Assembly (NCBI GenBank): GCA_012961565.1
Contig: DTZC01000195.1
Span: 1-9,466, forward strand
Direction: 5' to 3'
DNA: 9,466 nucleotides
DNA from: Dehalococcoidia bacterium
Lineage (GTDB): Bacteria > Chloroflexota > Dehalococcoidia > GIF9 > UBA5629
In this document: positions 6,766-9,466 of the stretch, in pieces
Numbering within the stretch: the first letter of the stretch is position 1
How the letters are laid out: the number at the start of each line of letters is the position of its first letter
Position numbers and translations under genes: made by a program
The notes under the pieces: generated by a model
What the model saw: only the letters and a program-made list of their open reading frames with translations
What the model was told of the DNA's origin: nothing
Database searches by the model: none

Positions 6766-7599
6766 TTATCGCTTCAGCCTCACTTCATCACCCACCTTAG
6801 CTTTCAGCAGTGCTGCGGCGTTACCGTTCTTCAGTGAGATCTCCACATAGCCGCTGCTGCCGATGATAGCTGCCAGCCCTTCTCTCTGGGCATAGAACTG
6901 GCTCACACCCTGTATAACCTGGCTACTGATGGTGACTGTCACTTCTTTGCCCGGCAAATCACTGCTCCTGATGTTGGTAATCAGGTTGCCGAAGTTATCT
7001 ACATGGAGGATACAGCCGACCAAGTCCCCCGTGGCATCATGGTATGGACGTGGCACGGGAAACATGTGAATACAGCCTATCTTGTCCCCGAACTTATGAA
7101 GAGGTGTGCCCAGGGATAGGTGGGCAGCAACCGGGGCGAAGATATCTCGCCCGTGGAAGGTGGCGCTCACTGGATGGTGCCAGTAGTCGGGGTTGGTGAT
7201 GGCGATTGCTTCGGTTCCGGGGACAAGTTCTCTCGGCTGGGGACTGCTAAGAGCATGCGGGACGGGTTCTGCCGCTGGGCTATCCAGCTCGTTAACGATG
7301 TAGCTCAGTACGCCGTTATCTGGGGCTAGGAAAAAGGCAGAGGGCGTTTTTAGGATTATGGCTTTCCGCTGGCTACCGACACCGGGGTCAACTATGGCCA
7401 GGTGGATTGTGCCCCTGGGGAAGTATTGGTAGGCGGTACTCAGGATGAAGGCAGCTTGCCGGATATTCTGCGGCTCGATGGAGTGGCAGATGTCGACAAT
7501 AACCGCCTTCGGATTTATGCTCAAGATTACCCCTTTCATACAGGCTACATAAGCATCGCTGCTGCCGAAATCAGTGGTCAATGTAATAACCGCAGTCAT
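6766..7599 (-). CDS. SAM hydroxide adenosyltransferase (DUF62 family)
   Basis: The 277-residue protein belongs to the DUF62 family, related to fluorinase and chlorinase. Its members hydrolyse S-adenosylmethionine to adenosine and methionine. The N-terminus reads ITLTTDFGSSDAYVACMKG (5-23). VDPGVGSQR holds D71 and R78, and FHGRD holds H149. Together these match the Asp-Arg-His triad known from archaeal hydroxide adenosyltransferases, with the same D-to-R spacing of seven. The C-terminal domain opens with HVDNFGNLITNI (199-210). The triad points to SAM hydrolysis and not to a halogenase. The physiological role of the family is not well settled. AGGAGGA (7607-7601) is very close to ATG 7599, with about two bases of spacing, but no better in-frame start is visible. 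The gene follows secG by 20 bases. Confidence 0.93.
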   Translation of the reverse strand: MTAVITLTTDFGSSDAYVACMKGVILSINPKAVIVDICHSIEPQNIRQAAFILSTAYQYFPRGTIHLAIVDPGVGSQRKAIILKTPSAFFLAPDNGVLSYIVNELDSPAAEPVPHALSSPQPRELVPGTEAIAITNPDYWHHPVSATFHGRDIFAPVAAHLSLGTPLHKFGDKIGCIHMFPVPRPYHDATGDLVGCILHVDNFGNLITNIRSSDLPGKEVTVTISSQVIQGVSQFYAQREGLAAIIGSSGYVEISLKNGNAAALLKAKVGDEVRLKR

Positions 7600-7619
7600 G
7601 TCCTCCTGCAGTCATCTGC

Positions 7620-7838
7620 CTAGGCAATCTGGACAATCCAGATAGACAGAAGCACAAATACAATGGTCAGGATTATGGTGAACTGGAACAGGGTTTTTTC
7701 CACACCGCGGCGTGTTCGGTAGACGGCATCTGGCTGCCCGAATATACCGCCAAGTCCACCACCCCGCACCTGAAGTAAAATCACAGTGATCAGCACTACC
7801 GCTACCAGAATTTGGGCGATAAGGAGATAATTAGACAT
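7620..7838 (-). CDS. secG: preprotein translocase subunit SecG
   Basis: SecG is the small non-essential subunit of the SecYEG channel in the cytoplasmic membrane. The 72-residue protein has two hydrophobic membrane spans (about 5-23 and 50-70). They are joined by the conserved loop RGGGLGGIFG (25-34) and a basic stretch VYRTRRGVEK, the standard SecG layout and length. TCCTCC at 7846-7851 reads GGAGGA on the coding strand and lies 7 bases before ATG 7838. The first 8 bases overlap the end of gatB, so the two are probably translationally coupled. Confidence 0.93.
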   Translation of the reverse strand: MSNYLLIAQILVAVVLITVILLQVRGGGLGGIFGQPDAVYRTRRGVEKTLFQFTIILTIVFVLLSIWIVQIA

Positions 7839-9354
7839 TCTGTTTTCCTCCGAGTTTGTGCATGAGAACTTCCCTTGCCATGTTGGGGTTTGCCCGTCCT
7901 TTGGTTGCTTTCATCACCTGACCGATGAGGAAGGCGAGTGCTTGCTGCTTCCCTGCCTGGTAATCGGAGACAGCCTGTGCGTTGCTGGCTATCACCTCGA
8001 CTACTGTCCTTTCTATTTCTGAGCTATCGGTTATCTGACTCAGCCCCCTCTCGGTGACGATGTCACTTGCCCTCTTACCGCTGAGGAACATCTCTTCAAA
8101 GACAGCTTTAGCTGCTGGACCGCTGATTATCCCTTTATCGGCTAAGTCCAGCATTTCCACCAGGTGCCTGGGAGTGACTTTAGTGTTTTCAATGCTGGTG
8201 TTGGTGGCATTGAGCATGCGGCTGAAATCCCCCAGCAGCCAGTTACTCACTGTCTTCGCCTTTCTGTGTAGATTGGCTGCTTCAGACGAGTCCGCCATCA
8301 ACTTGACACAGTCCTCGAAGTAGTTAGCCATGGCTTTGGAGTCGGTAAGCAGGGCGGCATCGTACAGTGGTAGCCCGTACTGGGTTATGAAGCGGTCTCG
8401 CCTGGTATCGGGCAGCTCGGGCAGACGTGACCTTATCTCCTCCACCCATGCTCTGCTAAAGACCAGCGGCGGCAGGTCAGGTTCGGGAAAATAGCGGTAG
8501 TCATGAGCAAATTCTTTGCTCCGCTGGCTTACGGTTACTCCCTTTGCCTCCACCCAGCCACGTGTTTCCTGGACAAGCCTGCCACCTTTTTCCAGCACTT
8601 CCTGCTGCCGTTTAGCTTCATAGTCTAGAGCCCGGTACACAGCTTTAAAGCTGTTCATATTCTTGACCTCTACCTTGGGTAGATATTCGGTGCTGCCCCT
8701 GGGGCGGATGCTGATATTGGCATCACACCTGAAGCTGCCCTCCTCCATGTTGCCGGTTGATACTCCCAGATATTGGAGAATGGAGCGCAGTTTCATCAGG
8801 TACTGCCTGGCTTCTTCAGGCGAGCTGATGTCTGGCTCGCTGACGATTTCCATCAAGGGCACTCCGGAGCGGTTGACGTCTACCAGACTGTAGCTTTCGC
8901 CCTCGGGCGTGGTGCAATGAGTCAATTTGGCTACATCCTCCTCGAGGTGCACACGTGTTATCCCGATTTTCTTCTTTTGCCTGTCTGTCTCAACCAGCAG
9001 CCAGCCATGCCGACCGATGGGTGCGTCGTACTGGGATATTTGATAGCCCTTCATCAAATCGGGGTAGGGGTAATTCTTTCGGTCGAACTTGGCATATTCG
9101 GCGATGGTGCAGTTGAGAGCTAGTGCCGTCATCACGGTGTATTCTATCGCCTTCTGGTTGATGGTAGGCAGGACTCCGGGCATACCCAGACAGATAGGGC
9201 AGACATGGCTGTTGGGTGGGGCACTGGCGTATTCAGCGCTGCAGGAACAGAACATCTTGCTCTTGGTCAGCAGTTGAGCGTGTACTTCCAGCCCGATGAT
9301 AATTTCGCAGTCCACAGCAGTGGTTAGTATAGCAGCATCGCATATCTCAGGCAA
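7831..9354 (-). CDS. gatB: Asp-tRNA(Asn)/Glu-tRNA(Gln) amidotransferase subunit B
   Basis: GatB is the subunit of GatCAB that binds tRNA and activates mischarged Glu-tRNA(Gln) or Asp-tRNA(Asn) with ATP before amidation. The 507-residue protein shows IIGLEVHAQLLTKSKMFCSC (19-38) followed by VCPICLGMPG (51-60). These give a CxC...CxxC cysteine set (C36, C38, C52, C55) that may bind zinc. Further on come the family segments KNYPYPDLMKGYQISQYD, DVNRSGVPLMEIVSEPD and VEVKNMNSF. The C-terminal helical YqeY-like tail (about 355-507) ends in GRANPNMAREVL, typical of GatB. The start is uncertain. TTG 9354 has GGAGGG only 3 bases upstream, while an in-frame GTG at 9315 would give the commoner short N-terminus (MDCEIIIGLEVH) but lacks a clear ribosome-binding site. 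gatA and gatC are not in the window. secG follows with an 8-base overlap. Confidence 0.96.
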   Translation of the reverse strand: MPEICDAAILTTAVDCEIIIGLEVHAQLLTKSKMFCSCSAEYASAPPNSHVCPICLGMPGVLPTINQKAIEYTVMTALALNCTIAEYAKFDRKNYPYPDLMKGYQISQYDAPIGRHGWLLVETDRQKKKIGITRVHLEEDVAKLTHCTTPEGESYSLVDVNRSGVPLMEIVSEPDISSPEEARQYLMKLRSILQYLGVSTGNMEEGSFRCDANISIRPRGSTEYLPKVEVKNMNSFKAVYRALDYEAKRQQEVLEKGGRLVQETRGWVEAKGVTVSQRSKEFAHDYRYFPEPDLPPLVFSRAWVEEIRSRLPELPDTRRDRFITQYGLPLYDAALLTDSKAMANYFEDCVKLMADSSEAANLHRKAKTVSNWLLGDFSRMLNATNTSIENTKVTPRHLVEMLDLADKGIISGPAAKAVFEEMFLSGKRASDIVTERGLSQITDSSEIERTVVEVIASNAQAVSDYQAGKQQALAFLIGQVMKATKGRANPNMAREVLMHKLGGKQNV

Positions 9355-9407
9355 ACGCCCTCCGGCTGTATTTTAGAATTTGTGGAAAAATCTTGGTGAA
9401 AAAGTAA

Positions 9408-9457
9408 GGTGGTAAGAATCCCAGAGCGAAAATTAAATGGAAGGAGGTCTTACCACC
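9408..9457 (+). promoter_or_regulatory. 10-bp inverted repeat enclosing a ribosome-binding site (possible regulatory leader)
   Basis: GGTGGTAAGA (9408-9417) and TCTTACCACC (9448-9457) are perfect inverted copies separated by 30 bases. The Shine-Dalgarno sequence AAGGAGGT (9441-9448) occupies the 3' end of the loop and the first base of the stem, and the start codon follows two bases after the stem (9459). In RNA this would be a stem-loop that could mask or present the ribosome-binding site. In DNA it could be a divided operator. No T run follows the 3' arm, so it is not a standard terminator. Confidence 0.5.
9441..9448 (+). promoter_or_regulatory. ribosome-binding site of the gene entering at the right edge
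   Basis: AAGGAGGT is a perfect match to the anti-Shine-Dalgarno sequence. It lies 10 bases before ATG 9459 on the + strand and indicates a well-translated gene divergent from gatB. Confidence 0.65.
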
Positions 9458-9458
9458 G

Positions 9459-9466
9459 ATGGCTAA
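9459..9466 (+). CDS. start of an unidentified gene, cut by the window edge
   Basis: ATG GCT AA is visible, so the protein begins Met-Ala-(Lys or Asn). Support comes only from the strong ribosome-binding site 10 bases upstream and from its divergent position to gatB. The product cannot be identified from two and a half codons. Confidence 0.5.

Noticed and set aside
9370..9379. Promoter-like boxes between gatB and the divergent gene (TAAAAT on the minus strand, TAGAAT on the plus strand)
   Set aside because: Neither has a recognisable -35 box at 16-18 bases, and the minus-strand box would leave almost no leader before the gatB ribosome-binding site.

Overview
The window holds mostly conserved bacterial housekeeping genes plus a small catabolic-looking cassette. 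The base composition looks balanced, and Shine-Dalgarno sites of the AGGAGG type precede most genes. Several features suggest an anaerobic, free-living bacterium, tentatively Chloroflexota (Dehalococcoidia-like): the ispD-ispF-cysE-cysS order, a GatCAB-type amidotransferase subunit, and a 4-hydroxybutyryl-CoA dehydratase-like protein. The lineage is inferred from gene content only.

Left part, + strand (1-2945). The 3' end of ispD runs into ispF with a 23-base overlap; these are consecutive branches of the non-mevalonate (MEP) isoprenoid pathway. A strong Shine-Dalgarno site then precedes cysE (serine O-acetyltransferase), whose stop overlaps the start of cysS (cysteinyl-tRNA synthetase) as ATGA. 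This links cysteine synthesis to cysteine charging. The cysS reading frame is broken by an apparent one-base loss at about 2162/2163, one codon before a zinc-ligand cysteine. Both halves are otherwise intact and well conserved.

Middle part, - strand (2999-6614, transcribed right to left). A 4-hydroxybutyryl-CoA dehydratase/HpaB-family protein is followed by an acyl-CoA dehydrogenase, then by a metallo-beta-lactamase-fold protein whose ribosome-binding site overlaps the end of the dehydrogenase gene. The three look like one co-transcribed CoA-ester catabolism cassette. The dehydratase-like protein keeps the recognisable Fe-S ligands but appears to differ at several other active-site positions. 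The dehydrogenase lacks the usual C-terminal catalytic Glu and has one at the alternative, isovaleryl-CoA-dehydrogenase-like position. The true substrate is therefore open.

Right part, - strand (6766-9354). gatB, secG (8-base overlap) and a SAM hydroxide adenosyltransferase (DUF62) gene (20-base gap) form a compact unit. At the extreme right a new + strand gene starts at 9459. It has a perfect Shine-Dalgarno sequence that lies in the loop and first stem base of a perfect 10-bp inverted repeat, which resembles a regulated 5' leader.

No rRNA, tRNA, CRISPR array, insertion sequence or gene-free stretch longer than about 150 bases was seen.
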